A stretch of DNA of 64,000 nucleotides from an uncultured Granulosicoccaceae bacterium (GTDB lineage: Bacteria > Pseudomonadota > Gammaproteobacteria > Granulosicoccales > Granulosicoccaceae), in assembly GCA_937930305.1 (NCBI GenBank), contig CALGLE010000002.1, positions 62,001 through 126,000 on the forward strand. The letters are read 5' to 3'. Below the pieces are notes generated by a model that worked only from the letters and a program-made list of their open reading frames with translations, did not search any database and was not told where the DNA came from. This document shows, one piece after another, positions 34,132-42,098 of the stretch. Positions within the stretch are counted from its first letter, which is position 1. Each line of letters opens with the position of its first letter. The position numbers and the translations under genes are program-made.

Positions 34132-35475
34132 TTATCGATTTAAAAAGGTAGGCTCTCTCACACTGCGAATAGCCACACCGTTATTGATAACGGTCAAACT
34201 GTAGTGCGGAATACGTCCTGCAGCGCTGTATTGAATCTCACCGCTGGTTGGGTCTAGCGATACAACCCCTAACCCAAACTCAGTAGATCGAATCTGGTCA
34301 TAAAACAGCCGGCCTTGCACCACGATGGGTGGCCGGGTTTGCTCAACACTTGCATTTTCATTGGTCCAAACAACAGAGCCATTCGCTGGGTTCAAGGCCA
34401 TGGGAATCCCGCTGATGCAATCGGCACTCAAACAGGAATCCGCAAAGGCTGTGTAGATCAAACGCCCATCCGTTGTGGGTTCAAAAAATGATCGCAACAA
34501 ACCACCTTCACGCGTCCAAACAACCGATCCATTGCGCCGATTAATGCCTAATATAAGCTGCTCACGAACCGCACCTGTTGTATTGGGGTCGTTGACATGC
34601 ACAACAACGGTATCTTCCACAACCGCTGGAATACTCACTATCGGTGATTCATAAAACCACACTGGCTGTAAAGTGTCTAACGTATAGGCATGTAATCCAT
34701 CGTCACCCGATATTTACAAAAAATCACCGGAAACAGACGCCCAACCATCAGGCAGCTCTTGCTCTACATTTCCTGTGGAGCGAGACACCACAAAGAGCTG
34801 AGGCGCTACATCACCAAAGACCGATGAAAAACGATAGCCGCCAGCAAATATTTTGTCTTCAGTAACAACCAACGGAAATAAATCCAGGGTTTCCTCAACC
34901 GCTGGAAATAAATCTGTGCTCCAAATTGTACTTCGATTGATAACATCTACAGCGACTATATCACCCGCTGCGCTCATGGCGTAACACACATCGCCTGCAC
35001 ACACCGGAGAAGTAGGCGCATTAAGTGGCGTTTGAAACAAAAAATCACCGAGGGGAAGACTCCAAAGGTATTCGCCCGAACCCGCATCGAGTGCGACCAT
35101 AGAATTGTCAGTCGCTACGGTAATGATGGTGTTGTTGGATATGTCGACTGATCCCGTGTAACTGGCCGAAGAACCCCAATCTTCTGGAGAACTGAACACG
35201 TCGATAGTTCCAGAAATCGGATCGTATCGATGCATGTCCCCCAACACAGAGTTACCCAGCAAAAAACTGTTATCGGACAACACGGGTACGTTGAGATCAG
35301 CACCGGCGGAAGAACCCGACGAGCCATTAACCGCGGGATCATTGTCACCCGCTGTACCACCACAACTGATCAGTAAGGTTGAAAATAATAGAGCGCTTAT
35401 TCTATTTAAGGCAGGCCGAACCGGAGCGCTGATTAACACACTGGACTCCCTGAAAATTTCGTCTTTACCTTTCAT
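34132..35475 (-). pseudogene. PQQ-like propeller lipoprotein interrupted by an in-frame TAA
   Basis: Two open segments, 34714-35475 (253 residues) and 34132-34713, lie in the same frame, separated only by a TAA at 34714-34716. The first begins with a lipoprotein signal (LLISCGG) and contains blades such as MVALDAGSGEYLWSLPLGD. The coding pattern continues directly after the stop with ISGDDGLHAYTLDTLQPVWF. At this point the intact paralogue at 32638-33972 has LLVVAGNTLHALDRATLESL, so the stop replaces an ordinary residue inside a blade. It is therefore a recent nonsense mutation or a sequencing error; a truncated 253-residue lipoprotein could still be made. Confidence 0.85.
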
Positions 35476-35496
35476 AATCGGTGGAAACCGCGTAAT

Positions 35497-36153
35497 TCAC
35501 GCGTTCTCTGTTCGCCGGTGAATCGCTTCGCTTTCGTGCAGTGCAACCACCCTTTGCATTTGTGCTATGTTTTTCACTTGCAGTTTCAGCAATAATTTTG
35601 CGCGGTGGTAGTCCACCGTTTTCACACTGATGCACAACTTCTCAGCAATCACCTTAGCGCTCAAGCCTTCGGCAATGCCATTCAACACTTCCGCCTCACG
35701 TACCGATAACGATTCAATCAATTGAGCCCGTTCAGACGCTAAAAGCCGTAATTCTGTTGATTGCCTTCGACATTGCACATTGGCTGAGAACGCCAAGTCT
35801 AAGGTTTCAATCAGCCGATCGGGGTTAACCGGCTTTTCCAAAAAACTCAGTGCGCCACGGCCCATAACTTCTACAGCCAATGCCACATCGCCGTGCCCCG
35901 TGAGAAACACGACGGGCAAATCGATGCCACCTTGGACTAACCGACTGAATACATCCACACCGCCGATGTCGGGCATGCGAACGTCTAGTAGCAAGCAGGC
36001 GGGCTCTACTGGGGAGACGCCTTGCAGAACGGGCAAAGCATCTGCATACCGAGTAAAGCCATGCACTCGATAGTCGTGATCTTCCAGCATCCAGCGCATG
36101 GAATCGACGAAGGCGGCATCGTCGTCTAGTAGGTAAATTTGTTTTCGGCTCAT
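35497..36153 (-). CDS. FixJ/NarL-type response regulator, probable T3SS regulator
   Basis: 218 residues. Receiver domain (about 5-120) with acidic pocket Asp10-12, phospho-acceptor Asp57 (LLLDVRMPDIGG), Thr85 (FLTGHGD) and Lys107 (FLEKPV), the FixJ-class pattern. A LuxR-type helix-turn-helix lies at about 150-200 (LSVREAEVLNGIAEGLSAKV, VKTVDYHRAKLLLKL). No cognate kinase adjoins it; the PAS kinase at 17738-18856 in the T3SS operon is the likely partner. A palindrome at 36319-36338 lies upstream and is repeated before the filament-like gene. HrpY of Erwinia is the closest functional analogue I can name. Confidence 0.92.
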   Translation of the reverse strand: MSRKQIYLLDDDAAFVDSMRWMLEDHDYRVHGFTRYADALPVLQGVSPVEPACLLLDVRMPDIGGVDVFSRLVQGGIDLPVVFLTGHGDVALAVEVMGRGALSFLEKPVNPDRLIETLDLAFSANVQCRRQSTELRLLASERAQLIESLSVREAEVLNGIAEGLSAKVIAEKLCISVKTVDYHRAKLLLKLQVKNIAQMQRVVALHESEAIHRRTENA

Positions 36154-36318
36154 TCCGTCGACCTTTCCTTGATTCCTTTACGGACCGTGTGATCCGGAAT
36201 AACCTTACCAAAAATCCCTATTTTTTGGCTGTGTAATCGCATCCTCGGGCTTAACAAGGGAATATCAACACGCCAAAATTGCAACGGCGTACGCATTCTG
36301 CTACGCCTCTGCAATTGA

Positions 36319-36338
36319 AACTAGGTAATTCCCTAGTA
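36319..36338 (-). promoter_or_regulatory. second copy of the palindromic operator, between the regulator and a small gene
   Basis: AACTAGGTAATTCCCTAGTA differs from a perfect palindrome at one core position and at its outer base. Read on the minus strand, it is followed by TTTCAATTGC, similar to TTCAATTTTA after the first copy. A -10-like CAGAAT (about 36295-36300) has nearly the same spacing as in the first promoter, favouring autoregulation of the response regulator gene. The site also lies 35 bp before the ATG at 36373, so it could act on both sides. Confidence 0.6.
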
Positions 36339-36372
36339 GTGATTCCCCGATTTTCCCCGTAAACTAGTTGTT

Positions 36373-36609
36373 ATGAGCAATATCACTCCCACAGGCCCCC
36401 TCGCACCCGGCACAGGGTTGGGCCCCTCAGACGTCACAAGCAACAATCCAGTGGCGGGCCGAGGTGCAGATGGCATCGCGAACGTTGATGGTTGGTTTGG
36501 TGATAATTTGGCGAATGCGCCGCTGATAGACGTGACCCCACCGGCGCATTTTCGAAATCTCTCAACGCAAGAATTAGCCAATGAAGTGTTGCAACACATT
36601 ATGCAATAG
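36373..36609 (+). CDS. small unknown protein in the T3SS locus
   Basis: 78 residues, not recognised. The N-terminal half is Gly/Pro/Asn/Ser-rich and probably disordered, like many T3SS export signals. The C-terminal 25 residues are a predicted amphipathic helix (LSTQELANEVLQHIMQ). There are no cysteines and no Sec signal. It starts 35 bp after the palindromic operator and 6 bp before the next gene, so the two are probably one operon under the regulator. It may be a secreted substrate or small chaperone; evidence is context only. Confidence 0.6.
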   Translation: MSNITPTGPLAPGTGLGPSDVTSNNPVAGRGADGIANVDGWFGDNLANAPLIDVTPPAHFRNLSTQELANEVLQHIMQ

Positions 36610-36615
36610 TGGCGA

Positions 36616-37284
36616 ATGAATTCATCGCAAGCCACCACATCGCTTAACGCGCAACCGAATTGGAACGCAGCGGCTCAATCACTGATTGATTCATTAGCTG
36701 TGTTAAGCAGCGATGACGAGCGCATAGATTTTTTAGAAACCCTATGCCAGGATTTGGGCAAACATCTCTACCCCGCCTTTATCCACATGCTTTTTTACGT
36801 AGAACGCTCAGGCACCCGACGGGCTCAAGAGCTGGTAGGCAAAACGTTAGTCAGCTGCTTATTGTCAGGCCGAGTACCCAGCGGTGAAACTTCTGCCTGG
36901 GGTGCTGCAGCTCAAGGATTATCACCAAGCAACAACACTGGCGGCTTCACTCATCAACGACGCCTAGGCCCCATTGAGTTTTTAGTGGCCTGGCAAACAC
37001 AACCTGCTGGCATCAGCGACTTAAGTAATCCACAGTTCATACAGGCTTTAACCAGCCTATTGAATTTGATTAATGCTGATCAACAAGCGGCGTCGTTGTA
37101 CCGCCAACATATTGATATGCAGTTGGAAGACCCTGTGGGCGGCGCATTCAATCGTTCTGCACGAGACGCTTTAAACAGTCTTTCAAGAAATTGGGAAAGT
37201 AATTTACCGACCCATACGGTGGCGGAACGTTGCTTACAAGATCAAAAAGCAACGAATTCGTTAAACCACGTTGTGCCTAGATAA
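36616..37284 (+). CDS. unknown protein, possible T3SS-associated
   Basis: 222 residues, not recognised. It is soluble, without signal peptide or membrane segments. It has an alpha-helical N-terminal region (QSLIDSLAVLSSDDERIDFL), a variable Gly/Ser/Asn-rich middle loop near 95-115, and a helical C-terminal half (IEFLVAWQTQPAG, then LTSLLNLINADQQAASLYRQ). It begins 6 bp after the 78-residue gene with which it is probably co-transcribed. An effector, gatekeeper-like or regulatory role in the T3SS is possible but not supported by any motif I can name. Confidence 0.65.
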   Translation: MNSSQATTSLNAQPNWNAAAQSLIDSLAVLSSDDERIDFLETLCQDLGKHLYPAFIHMLFYVERSGTRRAQELVGKTLVSCLLSGRVPSGETSAWGAAAQGLSPSNNTGGFTHQRRLGPIEFLVAWQTQPAGISDLSNPQFIQALTSLLNLINADQQAASLYRQHIDMQLEDPVGGAFNRSARDALNSLSRNWESNLPTHTVAERCLQDQKATNSLNHVVPR

Positions 37285-37533
37285 TCGTTGCCACTACACC
37301 GCAGATTCTATGCATAAGATTCTAATGGTCTACCCAACTGATAACTTGGCATGCCATCCACTGTGTAATTCACACCAAAATTGGAAATAACCCATCCCGT
37401 TCTTGTTATGTCACCGGAGGTGCGTGGCCGATCACTTACCACATCACCCACTTTAGCGCGCCGCGGTTTTGGAACATGAAATTGAAAGTCAACGGACGTG
37501 CCTTGGCTAGCACCTGGCTAATGATAAAGATTA
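37285..37533 (-). other. coding-like remnant downstream of an unknown lipoprotein gene
   Basis: On the minus strand, about 37312-37518 reads without stops (PRRAKVGDVVSDRPRTSG, then GWVISNFGVNYTVDG, ending LGRPLESYA-stop). It has no start codon and lies in a different frame from the lipoprotein gene upstream. A TAG near 37515 separates the two in the shifted frame. It may be the decayed end of that gene or of a following one. Confidence 0.35.
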
Positions 37534-38130
37534 TCAGAGTACGCCTTTTCGCTTCACCGGCGTTTGAAACAATGTGCCCAGAGCAGGAGCGGTAAATTCA
37601 TTAAATTCAGACGCAGGTGGCTCAACTGTCGTTAACGCGTCTTCGGGTTTCTTAAACAAATCATTGTTCAGCGTGAGTAATGATGCATCGGTTCCACGAA
37701 CTTGCATGTCTGCAACAGGAGATACCTTTCCTTGTGCGTTAATTTGATAAGCCCGCTTTATACCAACGCTTCCTACATTCACTGTGTAGGTGCTGATCTC
37801 GCCTTGAGTAATATCGACTGCTCGATTAATGGAGTAACTCACCGCTAAAGAGTGGGCATCGGTGTCCACGGAACGCATTGAATAGCCCGCTCGTCGTAAT
37901 GCCATTTTAAGCTCGGAGGAAAATGTCTCTTCACTACCCTGCATATGGGGCAACAACAATGACACCGTCTGTGGGCTAACCGTTTGAATCTGTGCCAACA
38001 CGCCTACCAGATCTTGCGAAATGAGTTTTTCAACAGAAACATCTTGCTCAGGGGTTTGTTTTGATGCGGATGCACATCCAACGAAAAACACCACAAACAC
38101 CAGAACAATCATCGATTTAACGTTGAACAT
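37534..38130 (-). CDS. unknown lipoprotein
   Basis: 198 residues with a clear lipoprotein signal (MIVLVFVVFFVGCASAS; Cys19). The mature part has an alpha/beta character: VGVLAQIQTVSPQTVSLLLP, FSSELKMALRRAGYSM, LAVSYSINRAVDITQG, then a segment ending in a Pro/Glu-rich tail. The pattern of an outer-membrane lipoprotein with a TrbH/CsgG-like flavour is possible, but I do not recognise the family. A one-base shift near the C-terminus would replace its last residues by AYSDNLYH and bring the frame towards a coding-like stretch downstream, so the 3' end may be frameshifted. Confidence 0.65.
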   Translation of the reverse strand: MFNVKSMIVLVFVVFFVGCASASKQTPEQDVSVEKLISQDLVGVLAQIQTVSPQTVSLLLPHMQGSEETFSSELKMALRRAGYSMRSVDTDAHSLAVSYSINRAVDITQGEISTYTVNVGSVGIKRAYQINAQGKVSPVADMQVRGTDASLLTLNNDLFKKPEDALTTVEPPASEFNEFTAPALGTLFQTPVKRKGVL

Positions 38131-38502
38131 CAGTACTTAAGCCTCTGAGACAATCGGCAAGCATCCGTGCCCGCCGTACTTCCAATAACGCACACAGATC
38201 AGTATTTATTGCATGAATGAACCGAAATGAAGCGCTGGCGCCGTACCTTATGATCCCATGGGGCAGCCAACGTTCATTTATTTTCCATATATAACAAAAA
38301 CTTACGGCACCAACCTGCCATTGAATTGTTTCCACGCCGCTTCTGCTAAACCCTAATGCGCCCAACCAGATTCTGGTGGATAGACCCTAAGCCCTAAATT
38401 TTTGTGAGCGACCTCACTTAAAGCCAGTAGCTGACATCGAGAAAAGTGACGTTTCAGCCGATAACACCTTTGGGCAACCACGTTCACACGACTGCAGCTT
38501 TC
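38131..38502. other. 372-bp region without a recognised gene
   Basis: Divergent spacer between the lipoprotein gene (minus) and the acetyltransferase gene (plus). Open frames on both strands look non-coding. A TATATA-type -10 candidate for the minus strand lies near 38285-38295. No repeat or RNA gene was seen. Confidence 0.4.
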
Positions 38503-39159
38503 ATGAAACGTAATCAGAATTCCAAGAAATCGAAAAACCCGCTGGTTGGAATCGACCGCGCACAAATACTGTGGTTGAACACACACGACTTTCTTCCGGC
38601 GAAACCGGTGCCGGGGGCTGCGTGCCAACGACTAAGCGCAGACGATATCGAGCGACTCTCACGAATTAAGGATTTTGACATTGATGAGCAACTCGTCAGT
38701 GACTTTAACGCACTCGGATTCACAGCCTTTGGAATGTTCGTTGAGAAGAAACTGGCGGGAATCTCTTTTTTTGCAGCCGGTGAATTACCGGCTCGATACA
38801 ACAAACGGGGCGACAACTTTGCGGGTCTTGATATTGTGATTCCGCCCGGCACTCGATGCTTATTCAAAGCCGTGGTGTTACCCCAATACAGAGGCAACAG
38901 ACTGCACTCCGCGGTGGTGCGATATGCCATCGATGAGTTTGGCAAAGACACGGTGCACACCATCATTGCAACGTGTGCTGCGACAAACAAAGCATTTTTG
39001 GCCAGCTCGTTAGACCAAGGTTTTGAAAAAGTGGGCCAAAGCGCTGAGTTCCGCATTCTCACCAAATCATTTTACCGTCTACCAAAACCCATCGATTCGG
39101 TAAATGGCGAAGTCACAACAGATGAGGATCGCTCAATCCTTCTTCGCAAAGCCGCGTAA
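38503..39159 (+). CDS. GNAT-like N-acetyltransferase
   Basis: 218 residues from ATG 38503; a GTG at 38446 would add a non-conserved leader. The fold is suggested by a central strand-rich region (FGMFVEKKLAGISFF), the acetyl-CoA loop zone LPQYRGNRLHSAVVRYAIDE, which replaces the usual Q/RxxGxG/A by QYRGNRL, and a following CAATNKAFLASSLDQGFEKV helix typical of GNAT enzymes (N...S...L...GF). Substrate unknown. It stands alone, with tspO convergent downstream. Confidence 0.7.
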   Translation: MKRNQNSKKSKNPLVGIDRAQILWLNTHDFLPAKPVPGAACQRLSADDIERLSRIKDFDIDEQLVSDFNALGFTAFGMFVEKKLAGISFFAAGELPARYNKRGDNFAGLDIVIPPGTRCLFKAVVLPQYRGNRLHSAVVRYAIDEFGKDTVHTIIATCAATNKAFLASSLDQGFEKVGQSAEFRILTKSFYRLPKPIDSVNGEVTTDEDRSILLRKAA

Positions 39160-39213
39160 GTGATTTTCCGATAGCGATTTAACGCATAGCGAAGTTGATA
39201 AAAAGTAGTTGGA

Positions 39214-39684
39214 TTAAGCGTTGGCTTTTGGGTTCTTTAGATAAATACTGGTGTTTAGTAAAAAAGCGATGGTTACCCACGCTAAGTAAGGGAAGAGCAG
39301 CCAGCCACTTAAATTAGAGTACGGAAACACCGCCAGCATCATCACCACGATGGACACCCAAAGTACGGCTATTTCCACCAGTGCCCAACCAATTTGGCGC
39401 CATTTAAAAAATACGAAGCTCCATAATCCGTTCAGTAAGAAATTGATGCCTACCACCCACAACAAGGTGGACTGCTGTGCATCTGACGCTTTGTTCCAAG
39501 CCAGTCCGATCGATGCAATGATAAAGACATAGATTGTTGTCCACACCACACCAAAAGCCCAATCGGGTGGGTTCCACTTGGGTTTTCTTAATTCTCTGTA
39601 CCAAGGGCCCACGTCAGTGGCTTTCATTCCAGCGACGGCGACAGGAACTAAGGCAGCAGCGGTAACAACATACGGTATCCACAT
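39214..39684 (-). CDS. tspO: TspO/MBR family membrane protein
   Basis: 156 residues with five transmembrane helices, the family standard. Signatures include PWYRELRKPKWNPPDWAFGV in the first loop, with conserved Trp and Pro residues, and FLLNGLWSFVFF in the third helix. TspO binds tetrapyrroles and cholesterol-like ligands and is linked to stress responses. It is a single gene convergent with the acetyltransferase gene. Confidence 0.93.
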   Translation of the reverse strand: MWIPYVVTAAALVPVAVAGMKATDVGPWYRELRKPKWNPPDWAFGVVWTTIYVFIIASIGLAWNKASDAQQSTLLWVVGINFLLNGLWSFVFFKWRQIGWALVEIAVLWVSIVVMMLAVFPYSNLSGWLLFPYLAWVTIAFLLNTSIYLKNPKANA

Positions 39685-39772
39685 GGGTGGGTCATACCCT
39701 GATTAATTGAATTGATATAACTCGATTAGTGTAACCGAATCAGTAAACCCAGCTTTAACGGATTCACCGCCG

Positions 39773-40648
39773 CTAGAACTTACGAAACACCCGACTTTTA
39801 TCAAACATGCCCTCTAGCAGCTCCATTCGCTTTCGTGTGGTCTTCCAATTACGCTCTTCCACCTCGGCTATCATTATTTCCGCAAGCAACATAGACGATA
39901 CATTCGAATCCCAAGCCGACGGTGCGGAGATTCGATTCTTAAACGTAATGTCAGCGATCGCTGACACGGGAGATGACCATTGATCGGTAAACAATATAAT
40001 TTTGGCTTTGCGTTCTTTGGCCATTTCAGCCAAACGTAAGGTCGAATTTTCATAACGACGTATATCGAAAATAACCACCACATCGTTCTTTCGGGTATCC
40101 AGTAAATAATGCGCCCATGAATTGGAATTAGAGGCAACGTGAGTTACCTGATCCCTAACCACTTGCAAGTGTAAAAAGAAGTAGTCGGCTAAGGTTCTGG
40201 TAATGCGCCCTCCCACCACAAAAACACGACGTTCAGGATCTGCAATAAGGTCACACGCCTGACCAAATATTTTCGGGTCTACCTCGCCTAACGACTGGCC
40301 AATATTCTCTATAACCGCTTTGGTAAATCGGTTCAGGATATGCTCATCCGGTGCGTCATTAACCCAACGTTCGCGTTTTGCTAAGGGGCTGGATATGGCC
40401 TCATCCAATTCTTCGCGTAACGCCTGTTGAAAATTTGGGAAGCCAGAAAAACCCAGCTTTTGCACCAGTCGAGCCACCGTCGGTGTAGACACATCAGCTG
40501 CGCCCGCTAAGGCTGTGATGGATCCTAAGCCCGACACCGGATAGTTCAACAAGATAACGTCGCTCAACTGTCGCTCAGAACGGGTGAGTGTTTTGTCTTG
40601 CGCCTTGAGTTTTTCTGCCACTGATTTTTTTATTGGGTTCTTTCCCAT
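39773..40648 (-). CDS. RpiR/MurR family transcriptional regulator
   Basis: 291 residues from ATG 40648, which begins MGKNPIKKSVAEKL; the longer reading from 40717 covers the control region. The N-terminal RpiR helix-turn-helix (about 20-80: LGSITALAGAADVSTPTVAR) is followed by a SIS sugar-phosphate-isomerase-like sensor domain (about 125-255: RRVFVVGGRITRTLADYFFL, KNDVVVIFDIRRYENSTL). It diverges from the amidohydrolase-TRAP cluster and is the likely regulator of that cluster. The SIS ligand in this cluster is probably not a sugar phosphate. Confidence 0.92.
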   Translation of the reverse strand: MGKNPIKKSVAEKLKAQDKTLTRSERQLSDVILLNYPVSGLGSITALAGAADVSTPTVARLVQKLGFSGFPNFQQALREELDEAISSPLAKRERWVNDAPDEHILNRFTKAVIENIGQSLGEVDPKIFGQACDLIADPERRVFVVGGRITRTLADYFFLHLQVVRDQVTHVASNSNSWAHYLLDTRKNDVVVIFDIRRYENSTLRLAEMAKERKAKIILFTDQWSSPVSAIADITFKNRISAPSAWDSNVSSMLLAEIMIAEVEERNWKTTRKRMELLEGMFDKSRVFRKF

Positions 40649-40688
40649 GATACTTTCCCACCGTCTCAGGGAGTCGTTTGAATAATAG

Positions 40689-40715
40689 TTGACATTGCCA
40701 TCCGTTCTGTACAAC
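40689..40715 (+). promoter_or_regulatory. candidate promoter of the amidohydrolase-TRAP operon
   Basis: TTGACA (40689-40694) and TACAAC (40710-40715) with a 15-bp spacer lie 44 bp before the GTG start at 40759, inside the 110-bp divergent region with the RpiR gene. The short spacer would suit an activated promoter. Confidence 0.4.
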
Positions 40716-40758
40716 ACTTTACATCATTGGAAATCAGATCACCAACTAAGGCAGCTTC

Positions 40759-41514
40759 GTGAGCGAATCGGTGGGGGTTTATAACAAGACTGGCTTGCAT
40801 CCCATTGTTTTGGTATGTGAACACGCTAGCGCCTTCATTCCTGATTCGTACAAAAAGTTAGGTTTGAATAATGATCAAGCCAAGAGCCATATCGCCTGGG
40901 ACCCAGGCGCATTCGACTTAGCAAAAAGCATGGCCGATGAGTTGGATGCCGTGTTAGTGCATGGAAAAGTCTCTCGACTGTTGTACGACTGTAACCGCCC
41001 TCCTCATTCAGTAAGCGCAATTACGCAGCTAAGCGAAGTCCACCCCATTCCAGGCAATGTAGGACTTTCAGAAACAGAACGAAGCCATCGTGAAAATCAC
41101 ATCTATTGGCCGTTTACTAAAATGTTACAAAACACGCTGAACAACCATCAGCCCACGCCCATCGTGGTTACGGTGCATTCCTTCACGCCAACCTATCGCG
41201 GCCTGGCGCGCGATACCGAGATTGGCGTTTTACACGACAAAGATTCAAGATTAGCTGATGCGTTAATAAATGCTTCAAGCGTTGTAAAAGACTTTGTTGT
41301 GCACCGAAACAAACCTTACGGCCCCGATGATGGCGTAACACACACCCTCATCGAACACGGCATTAACGAAAATCGATTCAACGTGATGTTGGAAGTACGC
41401 AACGATTGCATTCATACCAAACAACAACAAGCCTCTATGGCTTCAGCCATTGTGGACTGGCTAAACGCTGCACTCAAAAAATTACCGCAACCTGCATTAC
41501 CAGGTGTGATGTGA
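40759..41514 (+). CDS. N-formylglutamate amidohydrolase-like enzyme
   Basis: 251 residues, GTG start, FGase (HutG-like) family. Motifs include VLVCEHASAFIPDSY near residue 17-31, HIAWDPGAFDLAKSMADEL, the metal/substrate segment RLLYDCNRPP and VTVHSFTPTYRG, and a C-terminal NVMLEVRND. The classic reaction hydrolyses N-formyl-L-glutamate to glutamate and formate. No histidine-utilisation genes are nearby, so it may act on a gamma-glutamyl or N-acyl amide produced in this cluster. It is coupled to the TRAP small permease gene by a one-base TGATG overlap. Confidence 0.85.
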   Translation: MSESVGVYNKTGLHPIVLVCEHASAFIPDSYKKLGLNNDQAKSHIAWDPGAFDLAKSMADELDAVLVHGKVSRLLYDCNRPPHSVSAITQLSEVHPIPGNVGLSETERSHRENHIYWPFTKMLQNTLNNHQPTPIVVTVHSFTPTYRGLARDTEIGVLHDKDSRLADALINASSVVKDFVVHRNKPYGPDDGVTHTLIEHGINENRFNVMLEVRNDCIHTKQQQASMASAIVDWLNAALKKLPQPALPGVM

Positions 41515-42098
41515 TGGGTATTTTAAAGTTCTACATCAAACTCGTGGACGGATTTAATCGCGCATTGGGCCGTGTGGTGATGTTCAGCCTGTTTGTATTA
41601 ATGGGCATCTTGCTTTGGTCTATAGCCAGTAAAGTCACTGGGATACCGGCTTTGTGGACGCTAGAAGGGGCGCAATTTGCGATGATTGCTTACGTTTTCT
41701 TAGGGGGGCCTTACGCTATTCAACTAGGTTCCCACGTTCGCATGGATCTGTTTTACGACGGTTGGTCGGAAAAACGTAAAGCGTGGACCGACATGGTAAC
41801 CGTGTGCTGCTTACTGGTTTATCTGATTGTTTTACTTTGGGGCGCGGTCAGTTCTACCGCCTATTCACTGGGTTACTTCGGCTCAGCCCCATTCGAATTT
41901 TTTAAATCCCTTTTCCAGGCCCTTGCCTCCGGCACACAAGAGGAAGTCATCGGCACGATGGAACGCAGTCGAACCATCTGGCGCCCTTTTCTATGGCCCA
42001 TTAAATCACTGCTTTGTGTGGCCATTATATTAATGATTCTACAAACCTTATCCGAGCTGTTTAAAGACGTGCTCAGAATCCGGGGGGAAGCGATTTAA
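41514..42098 (+). CDS. dctQ: TRAP transporter small permease (DctQ type)
   Basis: 194 residues, four predicted membrane helices (VMFSLFVLMGILLWSIA, FAMIAYVFLGGPYAI, VCCLLVYLIVLLWGA, SLLCVAIILMILQTL). The segment HVRMDLFYDGWSEKRKAW is typical of DctQ. With the large permease and the binding protein it forms a Na+-driven importer for an organic acid or similar solute. The ATG at 41514 shares its first base with the stop of the amidohydrolase gene; the stop does the same with dctM. Confidence 0.9.
   Translation: MGILKFYIKLVDGFNRALGRVVMFSLFVLMGILLWSIASKVTGIPALWTLEGAQFAMIAYVFLGGPYAIQLGSHVRMDLFYDGWSEKRKAWTDMVTVCCLLVYLIVLLWGAVSSTAYSLGYFGSAPFEFFKSLFQALASGTQEEVIGTMERSRTIWRPFLWPIKSLLCVAIILMILQTLSELFKDVLRIRGEAI

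Noticed and set aside
34714-34716. Recoding (readthrough or special amino acid) at the TAA in the propeller lipoprotein
   Set aside because: TAA is not a known selenocysteine or pyrrolysine codon, and no recoding structure is visible. A nonsense mutation or sequencing error is simpler.
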